DNA of 64,000 bases, from assembly GCF_036711975.1 (NCBI RefSeq), contig NC_091973.1:2914001-2978000 (forward strand), given 5' to 3'. Below are positions 44,999 through 57,743 of this stretch, piece after piece. The translations under genes and the position numbers were made by a program. Below the pieces are notes generated by a model. The model was not told where the DNA came from and made no database searches. It was given only the letters and a program-made list of their open reading frames with translations. The stretch comes from Onthophagus taurus. Taxonomy: Eukaryota; Arthropoda; Insecta; Coleoptera; Scarabaeidae. Numbering within the stretch: the stretch's first letter is position 1; each line of letters begins with the position of its first letter.

Positions 44999-47616
44999 TT
45001 AAACGGTCGTCACAGAGAGTAACCCAATCATTTTACTATTTTGATTTGGAACGGATTTTGGGCCATGTAATAATACGTCTTGAACCGTCGAGAAGTTATC
45101 GTACGTATGCACTTTTTTCGCCTTATATTTTTTCGCGGTGTTATCAATATTATTAGTCGTCTTTTTCGAAACGAGTTTATCCTTTGGGTGTTGCGTTTCC
45201 ACATTTTCATCCAAATGCCTAGCTGCCTGCAATATTTCTTGCCTTTGTTTCCTTTCTTTCGATTTTTCCACATGCTTCTTTCTTTCTTCTTTCGTCCAGT
45301 ATCTTCCAATCTGAAATTTACTAAAACTAGAATTGTTTTTTTAGCGCATTAAATATTAAAATTACTTTTAATTCCGATAATGTATCATCTTCCGTTGTTA
45401 ACCCACAACGTTCCTCGGTTATTTTCATTGCTCTATCGCGTAATATTCGATTACGAACCGGTCTTCTTGCGATATATCTAGTTCCATCCGGTCTTCTTTT
45501 TACTTTCCATTCCATTTTTGTATGCCCCTCCTAAAATAAGATTTTTTTTTATGTTTGATGATTATTAATTAATTGATAACAACTTGTAAGTTGACGACAA
45601 GACGAACACAGCACACAATAATGGATATTTTACAGCATATTTTTTAACACATCTTGCGCGGGAAATAACGAAAGTCGTTTTGCGCGAATTTCACATCTTT
45701 GGCGGGAAGCGACTAAACTCGTTTTGCATGGTATTGATGCCCAATACACGGTAAGACTTTGACGGCACAAGATGTGTTAATTTGTAACATATTTATTTAA
45801 TTTAATATTTTAATATTCAAATGTGTTATTTTTATAAATTTCAACTTCATTTACGACATTTTGGCTGATGATGACCGTTATGTGTCGAAACCGGTTCCAA
45901 TAAATATTTAAAATATAAGCAAGTAAGAAGTTTTTTTATATTTTAATATATATATATTTTCCGATATTAATTAATTAATTATAATTACTTACATCACTAT
46001 TTTGGAATTGATTGAAGTTATTGGAAGTTTGACATTCAGCACCAGCACTTTGATGTCCAAGTGTTTGCCTAAAAAGCTGTTGCTGTAAAAGCATGGTTTG
46101 TTGTAAATTTGCAACGTTAGTGTACATCGTATCAGAGAGGATGTTGGCTATTGTTGGTTTTAGCGTTGGTGAACTCTTTGTTTGTTTCGGTTTTTTCTGT
46201 TTCGATTGGTTTTTTGTATCACAATTTGATTGTTTTGGTTCCTCCTCTGGTTTATTGGGGCATAAAACTAGCGTTGATCTAAAAATAAGTAATAAAAAAT
46301 TGTTGAAGTGGTTTTTAAAATTTCTTAAGTCATACTTATAAATGTTCTTCTGTTTAGAGTCGGCATTGCAGGCCAATTCAAAAGTCAAGTGGTTAGAATT
46401 ACTCGATCCCCCGGTATTATAAGCACTCGAACTATTTTCGTGCTCTTCCCCGCTGCTATTACTCTTTAAAGACTTCGATTTCACTTTTCCTTTTCTCGAA
46501 TCTTTCATGTCTTTTATTTCGGGACTAAACGAGTTTTCTTGGGTGATTAACCATTGTTCAACCGGATTTTCCTCGTCGTAAGGGCAACTATATAGAGGTT
46601 CTAATATGTCAAAATCGGAAGATTCGGGGATGGTTTCGTAAATGTGCTCGGTATCCGATTCGGGGGGGACGTGTTTTCTTCTATCCGTTTTTACTAGTTG
46701 GATGCTTTGCATCCTATCGTTTAACTCCGAAATTTCATGGTTGATCGAATCCAATTTTGATCGCACTAGTGAATTGGTTAAAGTGAATTTATCAGCGCTA
46801 AAATGAGGTGGAACCCTTGGAGACGGCTCGTTTTTTGACGGCGATTGCTGATTTTCAGCTTGCCGTTGAATTATTTGCTCAATCACTGTATTTTGATAAG
46901 CCGCCGTTCTCCCGGAAATGCATTCCAAGTCTTCTGGCTCCATATAATCGTCGTACTAAAATCCGATTAATTTGTTGTATCATTAAAAATTTAAGCGTTG
47001 ATTATTTTTACCTTATTATAGCACCTACTAATGAGTAAGGTGACTGCTTTTCTATTTTCAGCGAAAAGGCTTTCAGTTTCTTCTCGGTTAGCAACATCTT
47101 TACCGTTTACCTAAAAATAACCATCTGGGTATTTATTAGGTTTGTTGGAAGGATTTAAATTAGTGATGCTATATATTATTTATGTCACTAATTTAAATGG
47201 AAGAATTTACAAACCTGTAGGATTTGGTCACCTTGTCGAAGTCTACCATCAAGATCAGCAACACTCTGGGGCACGATGTCACGGATATAAACTTCCGTGC
47301 AGGTATCGACGTCAGAGCCAGAGCTATAACAAACCGTGAGACCGAGTTTCTCCTCGCTGCTGCACTTCCTAAGCGTAACCTCCTCAAGATCTATTTCCGG
47401 ACAGTCTAAGATGTTTTCGTCAGGCCAGTTGGCCGCCGAAATGTCTGTCTGGACGGCGGTGGAAGTAAAATTTGACTGGGGTATAACCACGTCGCTGGCA
47501 GCACCGTCTTCCGGAACTGTTCGTCGCTTGATCTCGACGACAATAGGCTCCTGGGCGGCCAAAAATGCCCTAACCGCGTCCTGGTGAGGAAAACCGCTCA
47601 CGTCCGTTCCGTTTAT
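44999..47616 (-). CDS. PDZRN3: PDZ domain-containing RING finger protein 3/4-like, 3' half
   Basis: A cytoplasmic scaffold/E3 ligase family acting at junctions and synapses; the RING, TRAF-type and first half of PDZ1 lie upstream, outside what I could find. Exons on the minus strand: 47616-47215, 47110-47012, 46955-46336, 46278-45993, 45530-45366, 45310-44999, giving 627 residues in frame. The first ends PDZ1 ([21 protein letters not shown]), then begins PDZ2 ([26 protein letters not shown]). The second completes it ([13 protein letters not shown]). The family-specific [59 protein letters not shown] and the terminal PDZ ligand SVTTV follow. The intron 46335-46279 is 57 bp and in frame, so it could be retained. 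The intron upstream of 47616 is long; no earlier exon was recognised to the right. Confidence 0.92.
45644..45780. mobile_element. Second copy of the piggyBac-like MITE
   Basis: TTAA plus CACATCTTGCGCGGG at the left end, and GGCACAAGATGTG plus TTAA at the right. It is slightly decayed relative to the copy at 27366-27492 and has the same internal ACATCTTTGGCGGGAAGCGAC core. It lies in the intron between the exons at 45530 and 45993 of the PDZRN3-like gene. Confidence 0.8.
45869..45902 (+). repeat. Third hammerhead-like motif
   Basis: CTGATGAT, then GAC...GTC, then GAAACCGGTT: the same arrangement as at 29333-29425, in the intron between 45531 and 45992. It has the exact CTGATGA and GAAA core, with a 3-bp stem II and a bulged T. 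It is likely a remnant of the same element family. Confidence 0.4.
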
Positions 47617-48239
47617 CTGCGAGAAAACGGCACAGAGAAACCGTGAATAAGGCAAGGAAAATTAAGTTGTAATGAAGCCCTCGAGGCGAGCCTCGAGAAC
47701 TTTTAAATAATCCGGGAGTTTTTTAATTACGAGAATAATTGGGGGTGGGGGTTAGAGAATTTGCATAAGGGGCCTTTTGTCTGTCTGAGTGCTGCCAGTT
47801 TTCCAATAGAACCGCGAAAATCGTTCCGCTATTATTCTTTCACGTCAATCCCAATCGACTCGGAACTTTTAAAATGATTCAAACTCTTTTATAAAGTACC
47901 AAAAAAGTTCTTTTTTATGAAAAATCTGTAAGGCACATTTTTATTCTAGTTATTATTTTTTTTTTGTTTATGCTGATGTGAGATTAACGTTGTCGTTCAG
48001 CTGTACCTCTTGTTCTCGCGATGCGTTCGTTACTTCATCTGGAAAAAGGGGAGACAGATATTTTCGCTAAAATACTCCTGCCACCTAAGTAATTGCTCTT
48101 CTATGCTTTCTATAGAGATGCAATCTTTTGGATTTATGATGAAACAATCTTTTGTACAACTTTTCTTGATGAATTATTTTCATATATATTCTAAATAAAT
48201 TTTACTAAAAATTTTTTTTGAAACATATAATAATTGAGT
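47617..48239. other. Upstream intron of the PDZRN3-like gene (start)
   Basis: AT-rich, with no coding exon that I can support and no clear repeat before the satellite begins at about 48240. Confidence 0.35.
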
Positions 48240-50110
48240 TAACAATTTCAGGACGTTTTTTAATCACCAATTGCTAGCAGAAGTCTAGGTACTGCTGGCA
48301 CAAAACAGGATAGTATTAATTATGGGTAACAGAAGACTAGAAACTGCTAAATTTGCTAATAGAACCCTAGATTTTATTTCCAGATGACCAACCGCTCTCA
48401 GAAGACCAAATATTGTTGGCAAAAGACTGGATACTGCTAATAGATGATTAGATTCTGCTAATGGAAGACTAGAAATTGCTGATAGAATACTAAATTTGTT
48501 CTTAAAAGACTTCTTACTGGTTATGTTAGTAGAAGACTAGATACTGCTCACAGAATATAATGAATTGCTGGCAGAAGAATGATAAACAGAAGTCTAGAAA
48601 AAAAATGTTAATAAAAAATTCTTTTGGAAACTTAATAAAAAAAATAATTAAAACCAATGCAGAGTTTTGTATTGGGTTAACCTAATTTGGAGGATAATTG
48701 CAACAATTTCAGGACGACAGACTCCGTTTTATAATCACCAATTGCTAGCAGAAGTCTAGGTACTGCTGGCACAAAGCAGGATAGTATTAATTATGGGTAA
48801 CAGAAGACTAGAAACTGCTAAATTTGCTAATAGAACCCTAGATTTTATTTCCAGATGACCAACCGCTCTCAGAAGACCAAATATTGTTGGCAAAAGACTG
48901 GATACTGCTAATAGATGATTAGACTCTGCTAATGGAAGACTAGAAATTGCTGATAGAATACTAAATTTGTTCTTAAAAGACTTCTTACTGATTATGTTAG
49001 TAGAAGACTAGATACTGCTCACAGAATATAATGAATTGCTGGCAGAAGAATGATAAACAGAAGTCTAGAAAAAAAATGTTAATAAAAAAATTCTTTTGGA
49101 AACTTAATAAAAAAAATAATTAAAACCAATGCAGAGTTTTGTATTGGGTTAACCTAATTTGGAGGATAATTGCAACAATTTCAGGACGACAGACTCCGTT
49201 TTATTCACCAATTGCTACCAGAAGTCTAGGTACTGCTGGCACAAAGCAGGATAGTATTAATTATGGGTAACAGAAGACTAGAAACTGCTAAATTTGCTAA
49301 TAGAACACTAGATTTTATTTCCAGATGACCAACCGCTCTCAGAAGACCAAATATTGTTGGCAAAAGACTGGATACTGCTAATAGATGATTAGATTCTGCT
49401 AATGGAAGACTATAAATTGCTGATAGAATACTAAATTTGTTCTTAAAAGACTTCTTACTGATTATGTTAGTAGAAGACTAGATACTGCTCACAGAATACA
49501 ATGAATTGCTGGCAGAAGAATGATAAACAGAAGCTTAGAAAAAAAATGTTAATAAAAAATTCTTTTGGAAACTTAATAAAAAAAAAAATTAAAACCAATG
49601 CAGAGTTTTGTATTGGGTTAACCTAATTCGGAGGATAATTGCAACAATTTCAGGACGACAGACTCCGTTTTATAATCACCAATTGCTAGCAGAAGTCTAG
49701 GTACTGCTGGCACAAAACAGGATAGTATTAATTATGGGTAACAGAAGACTAGAAACTGCTAAATTTGCTAATAGAACCCTAGATTTTATTTCCAGATGAC
49801 CAACCGCTCTCAGAAGACCAAATATTTTTGGCAAAAGACTGGATACTGCTAATAGATGATTAGATTCTGCTAATGGAAGACTAGAAATTGCTGATAGAAT
49901 ACTAAATTTGTTCTTAAAAGACTTCTTACTGATTATGTTAGTAGAAGACTAGATACTGCTCACAGAATACAATGAATTGCTGGCAGAAGATTAGCAAATA
50001 GAAGTCTAGAAAAAAATTCATAAAAAAAAATAATTAAAACCAATGCAGAGTTTTGTATTGGGTTAACCTAATTTGGAGGATAATTGCAACAATTTCAGTA
50101 CGACAGACTC
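48240..50110. repeat. 470-bp satellite, about four copies, with short internal units
   Basis: The landmark ACCAATTGCT starts near 48267, 48738, 49208 and 49678, spacing 470-471. Each unit is itself made of diverged units of about 20-24 bp around GACTAGATACTGCTAATAGA, plus a spacer with TTGTATTGGGTTAACCTAAT. Both ends of the array read AATTTCAGGACG/TTTTTTAATCACC-like sequence. A more diverged relative lies at 56340-56870. No coding potential. Confidence 0.9.
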
Positions 50111-52902
50111 CGTTTTTTAATCACCGCCCCTGTTCGGCACTCAATTAAGCGTATTTTGCAGATAGGCAACGCCGTACGCAATTCCGCGCGTTTTTAATTG
50201 TTTCCATCGGAGGGTCCTCTTTGTTTAAGGCGCGCTTTGACTGCTTTTGAATCGTGCACCGGCAGTTTTTAATTGGGTTTAAACCCGGCTTGTTTCAGTC
50301 CCGTTTCAATCGAATATTCCTTTGCCTGATTGTGTAAATCGTAATTGGAGATATAGAAACGTTTGAATTGGACGCGTAGAGCCGCAATTGTGCCGCGAAT
50401 TTAAACATCGCCACTTCGTATACTGTTCCGGGTTTTATGGGTTAAATGTTAATTGGATGGGATTTTGCTTTTTTTTATTATTTTAAATTAAATTAGTAAA
50501 ACGCGACTTACAAATCGCACCGATTTGGCAACCTGGGGCGGCAGCAAAAGCCGCTAGGGGTCTTGACATTACATATTCCCGGCGTGTATCCTACTTCACT
50601 CGAAAAGTATTTTCGTGTTGCTTTCAACCCACTCTCAACGTGCTCAACAAAATCCCTTTTCCCAGGACGTAAAGTCGCGAAATCCATTATACATTACTTC
50701 TGTATGAGAACCCGCAATGAACATACAAAGTAATGACCAACAATATTAAGTAATTTTATTTTAATAAAACAAAAATTTAGTGAACCGCATCCACTATAAT
50801 TGTCTTTGGCGTAGTCGGAATTACTTCCGATTGAGCAGTTTTATTTTGCCGCTTCGTTGAGCAGCACAGATACGGTGAATTTGATGTCCATTAATCTTGG
50901 AAAAATACTGTGTATTGTGAAAAGGGGAATGCCCCCTCTTAAATGGACCGATTTATTTACTCTATTTTTCACACGATTATGAACCGGTTGTCCATAAAGT
51001 ATCTATGAGTTATTACCTTATCAACAGATAGTTTTCTTTATGGAAAATTTAAGCTTGTATAAATCAATTAAATAGAAACTAGAAAGTTTCGGATTTAACC
51101 GTGCATCTTCAGATGTTTCATAAGATTTTTAAAATAAAACCATATGCTAACGCGAAGTAAGCTCATATAACGACAATCGATTGGGAATGCTGTAAATGGG
51201 GCACCGGAAATCCCGATACTAACCCTACACTAAGCTTAATAAAGATCGTTTTATATTGAATCGGTGAATAATTTTGTAATTTACATCTTTGAATTAAAAT
51301 ATTTCCGATAAACGGAAAATTTATGGTTGAAAAATCCACAGTAAAGCGGGATTACGAGTGCTCGTATCGTTCATATCTCGATTTATTGTATGGCTGTATA
51401 GAACATAAAATAACGATTTCGGACTATGTGTATAATGATAAAAAATGAAAAAGTGTTGAAAATAAAGTTTGCCACCGAAATAGAAGCAAAACCATCATGA
51501 AAAGTGCATGGACACGTGGGACAAAGTACTTTTAACAGTCGCCGCTGGCATCTGGTGTCCCCATCGTCAGACACAATAGCATTTGCTCTGGTACTGACAG
51601 TTCTCAGAAATGGTTCGGAGGAGGTCTAAATATTTTTTCTGTCTAAATTCAGTTTGTATCTCATAACATCGGCAAAATTCAATATTCAGGGAACGGATAT
51701 CGTTTTCGCATCGTTGTTTCAAAGTTGTGGGTTGTTTGTTGTCTTTGCCGATGCCCTCGGAAAAGACAACAATATTGGGTCGAACGACGGCGTCGATAAC
51801 CGGAGTGCGGTTGACCCCCGAGATGAAAACAAACGCACCGAGGAGAAGTGAGTTTTGGGCTTTGAGACAATGATAACGACGGTGTCGTTTAAGAGTTCTT
51901 AGGAAAGGTCGCAAGGTCATCAACAACGGGCGGCGTACAAGTCTCGTCTACGTATTGTTGCGTAGGAGTAATGGGCAATATTATTATTCCACTAGTTATT
52001 TTTTTTGCCTCGCTCGCGCGTTCGACGGCCGTGAGTCACGTTTGAGAAATCGTGAAAAATCCATAAGCAGAGACGGACAAAGGAGGTGTCGTATCCGTCG
52101 TCGAAGGGCCAACGTATTCGCAACTATTTTTCAATCGTCAAAGCGCCAAAGAGAACAAAGGAACGTTTGTCTTCGGCGACCGATTAATATCGCGACGGAC
52201 GGCCATGTGGACATTGAGTCCGTTTTGTTTACGTTTTTTCTTGGGAATCACACACACAGCTGATACTTCTTACCTTCAATATCAAAAAATCCATTTATCT
52301 TAACGACCAAATTGAGACTCGTAGTTCTCGTTCGAGTCGATTGGAACTCGGGTTCTGAATGCCGTGCGAAACGTTCAAATCATCATGGAACGGATGTGGA
52401 AGAAGAAGCCAATATCGCAGAGGCAACACGCACCACGTACTGCTCGAAATCGACTGCTGCTCACTGCTGCTCCGAAGCGAGCTCCGCTCGTGTCTGGCCG
52501 CCAGTCTTCACCCTCTCGTACTCTCACCCCCCCCGCAAAGGCTCCGTCATCAGCCAACATGCGTTCATTATCTTATATTGTTGACGGGCACGTTCGAGTC
52601 GGTCACGGTTTGTTGAATTTGTAATGCCGCCTCGACGCGGAAATCGCGAAACTGCCCTCGCGGCCTTCAATCGCTCCCTCTTCACAACAACACCCCTCGA
52701 TTACCCCGACAACGCTCGCAGCCTTATTTTGGGGACACTTCACGAGATTTATGTCCGTCAAATTTACTTAATTTTACGTTAAATTTGCCTTGACGACTCT
52801 TGGTATCTTCCTTAACACCATCTGGATCTCTAAAAAGATCATCCTAAGAAAAAATATCATTTTTCATCATCTGGAATGATTTTACTTTCTTCGGTTATTT
52901 TA
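50111..52902. other. Non-coding stretch
   Basis: AT-rich to about 51500, then GC-richer with CpG up to 52760, including pyrimidine-rich sequence near 52525. A minus-strand frame of 119 codons (51926-51567) has no family resemblance I recognise and may be chance. This may be a promoter region for a gene I cannot see, possibly an upstream part of the PDZRN3-like gene. No RNA gene was recognised. Confidence 0.35.
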
Positions 52903-53075
52903 TATAGAGTGGAACAAAAGTCTGGATTCAGATTCCAGACTCACCAATTTGGTTTGCAGTTCATTACTTTTTCTTGTTCATGTTGTTATTTTGACATTTC
53001 TGCAATAAAGAAAATTAGGTGTTTCCAGACTTTTATATCACATTGTACTTTCTTTAATAAGTTGTCATAATTATA
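52903..53075. repeat. Duplicated unit, left copy (MITE-like)
   Basis: It begins TATAGAGTGGAACAAAAGTC and contains an imperfect inverted repeat (GTGGAACAAAAGTCTGG near 52909 and CCAGACTTTTATATCACA near 53024). It ends TTGTCATAATTATA. The right copy is at 54144-54299 in the same orientation. Confidence 0.75.
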
Positions 53076-54143
53076 CAAGGTGTTTCATAATACATGCGCA
53101 GGACTTCAGGATGTGATAGCTTGTCCAAAAATTTGAAAAAAACAGAAAACAGTTGGTGAAGATTTTGAATTTGATTGACGCCACTTCAAAAAGTACAGTT
53201 TTGAGACGCCCATTTGAACCGTCAATGCTTTCTACACAAAAAAGGTACTGTAGGTCATGAGCTCTAAAGTTGACCGTTTTCTAGAAAAATTAACTTTTAT
53301 GTTTTTCAACATGGTCAATTTTTTGAACAAGTAACAAAAGCAAGCGTTAACTTCATAATTGCAAAATAAAAAAATTATACAAAAGTTATCTTATTTATTA
53401 GCATTTCGCACATTTCAGCGTTTGTGTAAAAAATTGTAAAATTTATTTTTAACAAGTAGGCATTAAATTTTATAACAAAAGCTACCTCCTGTCAAAATAA
53501 CAATTACTTTGCCAGCAAAAAGTAAACTTGTATTACAAAATTAAAAATGAATTGCGAAACCTTTCCGGAATGGCATGCGGTAATTCGGCAGAAGCAAGGC
53601 GATTGTATCAAGAGAGACATTCTAATCGCCCAGTACCACACCATAACTTGTAGGTAACAATTTTCCGTAAATGTTTGAGCTGCCATCGTCGGTGATCATT
53701 TGATAGGCCCACATTTATAAACCGAACAGATTAAACGGTGATTATCGACAATTTCTAGAAGAAGTACTGCCGGAACTACTGGAAGATGTACCGCTTCAAG
53801 TAAGACAAAACATGTACTTTATGCATGATGGAGCTCCGGCCCACTTTAGTTTGGTTGCTCGCCAATACTTGGACCGTTGGATCGGTCGAGGAGGCCACCG
53901 CGATCTCCCAAACTTAATTGTTTAGATTTTTTCTTTTGGGGCCATCTAATCTACGCTACTCCAGTTGAAAATTGCTACTCAAGTTGACCAATTAAGAGTG
54001 CGCGTTGTTGTATCTCAACCCAACCCATCCCTGTATCTCGAAAATGGTGCATTTTAGAGGGTAAGTTGATAGAAACTTTTTTTCAAATTTTTGGACAAGC
54101 TATCACATCCTGAAGTCTTGCGCATGTATTATGAAACACCCTG
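53076..54143 (+). mobile_element. Tc1/mariner-superfamily transposon, degraded
   Basis: The terminal inverted repeats are about 65 bp (CAAGGTGTTTCATAATACAT at the left; ATGTATTATGAAACACCCTG at the right), flanked by TA at both ends. The middle carries plus-strand transposase pieces in the family order: ARRLYQERHSNRPVPHH-like (near 53600), AAIVGDHLIGPH (near 53680), GDYRQFLEEVLPELLEDV (near 53740), and FMHDGAPAHFS with LDRWIGRGG (53820-53895). The catalytic region is interrupted and the N-terminal part is largely deleted, so it is not autonomous. At 1068 bp it is shorter than a full element. Confidence 0.88.
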
Positions 54144-54299
54144 TATAGAGTGGAACAAAAGTCTGAAATATTTTAGGATATCCAATTTTTCTGATCAATT
54201 TGGTCAGAATAATAATGACATTTCTGCAATAAAGAAAATTAGGTGTTTCCAGACTTTTGTATCACTTTGTAGTTTTTTTAATAAGTTGTCATAATTATA
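54144..54299. repeat. Duplicated unit, right copy (MITE-like)
   Basis: It has the same start (TATAGAGTGGAACAAAAGTC) and the same end (TTGTCATAATTATA) as 52903-53075, and differs internally with several short changes. It lies directly against the transposon's right end. Confidence 0.75.
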
Positions 54300-56339
54300 T
54301 ATAAATGTTGCAGAAGAGAAATTGAACCCATTATGTGGTGATGAAAACCATCATAAATAATTCTCGCACCGGTGACCAGATGTCGCGGAGTGCCACAAAA
54401 TTTTGGCAACTATATTTGGGAGGTATGGGGGATGAGAAGGAAGAAGCTGATCCGATTTCCGAAGAGGGGTGGAAGATCGATATAGGATATTCGGTAGCCG
54501 CGGATAAAAATGAACAAATCGCCCCTCACGAGAAACGATTGTCATTGCAGGAGATCATAGGATCGGGGGACGGCCAACAAGAGGGGTGCGGTTATAACGT
54601 CGACGACGGCCGCCCCCCTAATCCGTTCCGCGTCCTAATAAATTGCGAAATAATCTTTTTACGCGTCCTCTTTTAGGGGCATTTGCATTTTTAATTCGGC
54701 CGGTCGGCCTCAAGGGCAATTTGAATAATTCTGCAGCCCCCGCCTCGACCGCCGAAGTCGTCCACTACCGCTGTACCTGAGGCGCGTTTTATCGAAAAAA
54801 ATAAGACGAAATCGAGCGTGGGACGTTTAAATCACCTCTCATTTGAAATTTAAATCACGTATCATTCGGCATGTAAAATATATATGCATCCGACAGGGTG
54901 AACGATCGCAACGACTCCGCAAAACCGATCATTTTTTAATTAACGCACCCTATTACGTATTAAGCGTTGCAATTTGTAAATTATACCGCGGTCCCGAACA
55001 CGTGAATTATTTGTTGTCCGCCGTTATACGTCCAATTCTGATTTATTACCACCAACATTTCAATTATGATTAACGTCCTTGTTTAAGGACTGAAAAACAA
55101 CAAAAAACAAATACCATTACAATTTATTTCATCTATACTCGATTTCATTTTTTTTTGTCCACTTAAAAGAGAGCTATGAAAACAGAATTTTATCGTGAAG
55201 AAAGGCCGAGCGGCTTTCCCCAAATATTTGTGCCACTGCTGCCGTCGCCGCCAGACGCCGTCGTATTTGTCCAGTGATAAACAAAACGGCGGGACATAGG
55301 TGTCCCTTCACGTTGCCGACGGTCATTGACGTCCGTGGTGCGGGGATCAGCCGCGTTGCCGCTTTATTTTTGTAACATTTGAACGTATTACTAAATTTAG
55401 GCGAAGTTTGAAGCATATCGCTCGTCCAGGTTAAGGAATCGCGCGCGGTCCCAACTTTAAATAACCTTTATAGAGGGACCGCGGACGAGCATCGTCGCGC
55501 CCCTTTTCTTCGAGATCTCGGCGTTTTATGCACTACTCCTCTTTCGAAAATAAACCCGGACGAGCTCGTTGTCACAACAAAACAACACTGCCGGGTCCCG
55601 GCCGCTGTTCACGGCTACGCGGAGTTTACCTTACGTAACATCACAAAAACACCAAGTTCAATTTCCGCTCAACGATCCCCGTCGACATCTCACGTTTATA
55701 AAACTACTTTATGCATATACTTGACTTCCTTCACACTCAGAGTTGCGTCGCTGAATCATAACACACAATCTGTATAAATTTTACTAATTACGTGTTATGA
55801 TCTGATAAATCTCTATATTTTCCTAACGACATAAATTGACGTCAAAAAGTTGAAAGAGCGGCAAGACCCTAAGGAGCTTTAATTAAAGGTTAGATTTCGA
55901 TCTGTTTGCGTCGATTACATATTTGCCGAGTCCCCGTCAATCATCAATCATTCCGTGTTATCGCCGCAGCAACTGCTACCGTTTCGTATCGTCCTCCTTT
56001 TCCCTCAAAGCAGACGGTTAATTCGTCCACAAATAACGACGGCAAGTCGCCCGTAAGCACAAAGGGTTCCGGTACCCAAAGCCCAATTGCGATTATTAAT
56101 GAGAAGAGGCACTTCGTCAGGCCGAGCGTGAAATTTCCCATCACCAGACGTGTGAACGATATTTTTCGGTTCGTTTGGTTTTTATCCGCCAACTATTCAC
56201 TTGATGCGTAAGACCAATAAGCGTAAGGAACAGCCCCAACCCCAATATATTAGTAATTTTTTTTTTATAGATTATAAGTACAGTTTCGTAAAAATATTTG
56301 TTATAATATATATATTCAAAATATTTAACATTAATATTT
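54300..56339. other. Non-coding stretch
   Basis: Mixed composition with GC-richer patches near 54400-54800 and 55180-55700. There are open frames of about 80-113 codons but no family resemblance or codon pattern I trust. Nothing is supported. Confidence 0.35.
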
Positions 56340-56870
56340 AACACTAGATTTTTCTTCCAGATGACCAGGCGTTGTCAGAAGACCAAATATTGTTGGATAC
56401 TGCTAAAAACTGCTGATAGAATACTAAATTTATTCACAAAAGACTTCTTACTGTTGGCAGAAGACTAAACACTGCTAATGGAACGCTAGGACCTCCTTGC
56501 AGATGATCAGACGCTGGTTCAAGACTATACATTGCTGGAAAACTGGATACTGTTAATAAATGATTAAATTCTGTTAGTAGGAGACTAAATACTGCTCACC
56601 GAAGACAATAAATTGGTGGATTTGCAGTAGATTAGACACCACTTAAGGCAGCTTATATTTGCCAATAGAACTTTAAAAAACTTGATATTGTTCCAGAAAG
56701 CTAAATATTCTTTAGATAGGAAGATACTGCTGGTTGAAGACTAGATACTGCCAACGTAAGACTAGATCCTCCTTATAGAAGCCTTGAAGCGGCTGCTAAT
56801 ATAATACTAGATCTACTTAAAATACACTACTTATTGCGTGAAGACGAAGCAGACATTATTATATTGTAAT
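56340..56870. repeat. Diverged relative of the 470-bp satellite
   Basis: It repeats the same short units (AGACTAGATACTGC, GAAGACCAAATATTGTTGG, AATACTAAATTTATTC) as 48240-50110, but more diverged and not tandem at 470 bp. An older or founder copy is plausible. Confidence 0.7.
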
Positions 56871-57743
56871 TAATTTACAATTTAATTAATCAATTTATAT
56901 TCTTGACTCTATATTCTTATTTATTAGTATTGAGTAGTGAATATTTAGAGTAGAACAAATATTTACTAAAATCTATAAGAACCGAAAACAAATTTTATGC
57001 AGACAAACCGATGGGAAACAACTCGGGGCTGTGTCTGAATTTATTCAGGTGAGACAATAGATAGAGAGATTGCTCATTGTCTTCCCGAGGCGTCCCTCGA
57101 ATAATTTTTACCATTCCCATGCAAATTAACGAGGAAACTTCCTCGGCATTGTGTCAGGCTGAGGAGCGGGACTGATTTATGGTTAAGAGATGGCGTAAAA
57201 TCCCGGTACTCGTTATGGGAATGGTAACCACGTTCGTGACGCGATCGTAAACTACGCAATTTTAACGCCATCCGTCGATTATTCCCACTTAGCACCGATA
57301 TTTACGCCCTAACCGCAAATCGATTCGATTGCAAACACAAAACCGTCTCTTCCGATTCACAGGTTTAAGGTTTAAAGCTCAGAATTTACCATGAAATGGA
57401 ACGATTAAAAAAATGATAGCGCTTAGATGAAAGGAAAACCGATAGACGAAAGAAAACATACGTCTGACGAAAGCTTAGACGCTGAGAAAATAGTCCAAAA
57501 AGGGGTCGAGTGAATAGTTGTAATGTCTGGGGTGTAACCCTATTATCGCTTCCCCCAGCCAAACAGTCTGTCTACATACTATATTTAATTTCAAGAGTAG
57601 ATGAAGTGTTATTAGGTTACAATCTGTCACTTTTTTTACATCCCAAAAAAATATGTATTGATATATATATAGTCCACCAAACAAACATTTATAACCTACA
57701 AAACTTTCATGTACTTTGATTAAATGATTCAAAACAAAACAGA
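56871..57743. other. Intergenic region upstream of the 57744 gene
   Basis: AT-rich with a GC-richer patch near 57070-57300. There is no supported gene. The promoter of the 57744 gene should lie immediately before it. Confidence 0.35.

Noticed and set aside
51567-51926. 119-codon minus-strand frame
   Set aside because: It starts with TTG before any ATG, has no recognisable domain and no phase-matched neighbour. It could be real, but nothing supports it.
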